From an uncultured bacterium (lineage in GTDB: Bacteria; Verrucomicrobiota; Kiritimatiellia; CAIKKV01; CAITUY01), in NCBI GenBank assembly GCA_903934155.1, contig CAIZMS010000060.1, forward strand, positions 1 through 7,048: DNA of 7,048 nucleotides. Direction: 5' to 3'. Shown one piece after another: positions 6,072 through 7,048 of the stretch (positions within the stretch are counted from its first letter, which is position 1; each line of letters starts with the position of its first letter). The notes below the pieces were generated by a model. The model worked only from the letters and a program-made list of their open reading frames with translations. It had not been told where the DNA came from and did no database searches. The position numbers and the translations under genes are program-made.

Positions 6072-6100
6072 AATCTACAGCGTGGTTTTGTCCAATGCAA
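6072..6100 (-). promoter_or_regulatory. Candidate sigma-70 promoter of the secreted-protein gene
   Basis: On the minus strand TTGCAT (6100-6095, three of six consensus positions) and TAGATT (6077-6072, four of six) are separated by exactly 17 bases. It begins just after the etfA stop codon at 6108-6106. Transcription would start around 6065 and give a leader of about 27 nucleotides carrying AGGAGA. No etfA terminator is visible between the two genes, so read-through from etfA is also possible. Confidence 0.38.
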
Positions 6101-6105
6101 GCCTG

Positions 6106-7048
6106 CTATTTCCCCAGAACTTTCCTGAACTGCTGGGTCAGCAGGGGAAGGATCTCAAACAAATCGCCCACGATTCCATAGGTGGCGACCTTGAAGATGG
6201 GGGCATCCGCATCCTTGTTGATGGCCACGATGATATCCGAGGACTGCATGCCGGCGAGATGCTGAATCTGGCCGCTGATGCCCGCCGCGATGTAGATCTT
6301 GGGGCAGACGGTTTTTCCGGTCTGTCCCACCTGGTGTGAATAGGGGATCCAGTTTGAATCCACGGCGGCGCGCGAGGCGCCCACGCCGGCGCCGATCACA
6401 TCGGCCAATTCGCGTAGCAGGGCGAAGTTCTCGGCCGTCTGGAGACCGCGTCCCCCCGATACGATGATGTTGGCTTCCGCGATATTCATCGTGGTTTCGG
6501 TCTCGGGGACGAATTTCAGGCGGCGAGCCTTGGATTGAAGCAGGACTTCCGCGATGGTTTCCATCGAGACTTCCCCCTTGCGGGCGGGGTTGACCTCGGC
6601 TTCCTTCATGACCTTGTGCCGGACGGTGGCCATCTGGGGCCGCGCGTTCGGGGTTTCAATGGTGGCCATGATGTTGCCGCCGAACGCCGGGCGGGTCTGG
6701 AGCAGGTTCAAGGTCTTGGGGTCAATCGCCAGTCCGGTACAGTCCGCTGTCAAACCGGCATTCACCCGAACGGCCACGCGCGACACCAGGCTGCGCCCGA
6801 TGGTGGAGGCGCCGCAGAGGAACACATTGGGCTTGTGCCGTTTGACGAGGTCGATCAGGACATTGGCGTAGGATTCATCCTGGAAATGCTCCAGCGCCGG
6901 ACGATCGACCAGATAGACCTTGTCGGCGCCGCGGGAGATCAGTTCGGATGTCTGCTTCTGAACATTGCTGCCCAGCAGTACGGCGCAGAGTTTCATGCCC
7001 AGCGAGTCCGCTAGCTTGCGCCCTTCGCCCAGCAGTTCGAAGGTGATG
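6106..7048 (-). CDS. etfA: Electron transfer flavoprotein alpha subunit (EtfA/FixB), 5' end cut off
   Basis: EtfA binds FAD and pairs with EtfB to carry electrons between acyl-CoA dehydrogenases or similar flavoenzymes and the respiratory or ferredoxin pool. The visible 313 residues include the N-terminal ETF domain and the complete C-terminal FAD domain: SGGRG (197-201), GASRAAVD (223-230), QVGQTGK (239-245), GISGQIQH (256-263), INKD (276-279) and YGIVGDL (290-296). An ATG at 6996 is not the start. The frame stays open to the window edge and codes for ITFELLGEGRKLADSLG, which matches the usual N-terminal ETF sequence, so the true start lies to the right. The LLQTRPAFGGNIMATI and RPQMATVR blocks are like those of EtfA from anaerobes, including bifurcating forms, but that function cannot be decided here. 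etfB probably precedes it outside the window. Confidence 0.95.
   Translation of the reverse strand, partial: ITFELLGEGRKLADSLGMKLCAVLLGSNVQKQTSELISRGADKVYLVDRPALEHFQDESYANVLIDLVKRHKPNVFLCGASTIGRSLVSRVAVRVNAGLTADCTGLAIDPKTLNLLQTRPAFGGNIMATIETPNARPQMATVRHKVMKEAEVNPARKGEVSMETIAEVLLQSKARRLKFVPETETTMNIAEANIIVSGGRGLQTAENFALLRELADVIGAGVGASRAAVDSNWIPYSHQVGQTGKTVCPKIYIAAGISGQIQHLAGMQSSDIIVAINKDADAPIFKVATYGIVGDLFEILPLLTQQFRKVLGK

Overview
The window is an ordinary-looking bacterial chromosomal segment with GC-rich coding sequence (third-position G/C bias is obvious by eye). The organism should be Gram-negative: it carries a secreted MdoG/OpgG, an inner-membrane MdoH/OpgH glucosyltransferase and a signal-peptide protein with a Pro/Val/Thr/Glu tail. 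The end of an EtfA gene of the type common in anaerobes, and the style of the unnamed secreted protein, make me think of the PVC group (Kiritimatiellota/Lentisphaerota/Verrucomicrobiota). That placement is an impression, not a demonstration.

Layout from left to right. Bases 1-27 hold the first nine codons of a minus-strand gene that runs off the left edge, with a good Shine-Dalgarno and a perfect TATAAT in front of it. A strong 12-bp rho-independent terminator lies at 76-108. Bases 109-298 are a spacer containing small inverted repeats, an open frame in phase with the end of mdoH, and an extra copy of one terminator arm. Then come three minus-strand genes that overlap end to start: mdoG (3042-4577), an unnamed 200-codon gene (2464-3066) and mdoH (299-2467). 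A divergent dCMP deaminase gene (4750-5214) shares the intergenic region upstream of mdoG. Next, on the minus strand, is a secreted protein of unknown function (5226-6038), converging on the deaminase gene with an 11-bp gap. Finally etfA (6106-7048) is cut by the right edge.

The biological core is an osmoregulated periplasmic glucan operon. MdoH would polymerise and export a beta-1,2-linked glucan from UDP-glucose across the inner membrane, and MdoG would act on or process it in the periplasm. The unusual part is the membrane-anchored small protein encoded between them. MdoH here lacks the long cytoplasmic N-terminal region of the enterobacterial protein, and the small protein carries a short stretch resembling part of that region, so it may be a detached or replaced N-terminal module. 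The deaminase (dCMP to dUMP for thymidylate synthesis), EtfA (electron-transfer flavoprotein, FAD subunit) and the unknown secreted protein look like unrelated housekeeping neighbours.

I saw no tRNA, rRNA, CRISPR array, insertion sequence or phage gene. The best candidates for something undescribed are the intercalated gene in the glucan operon and the possible terminator/antiterminator arrangement in the left-hand spacer. Both are hypotheses.
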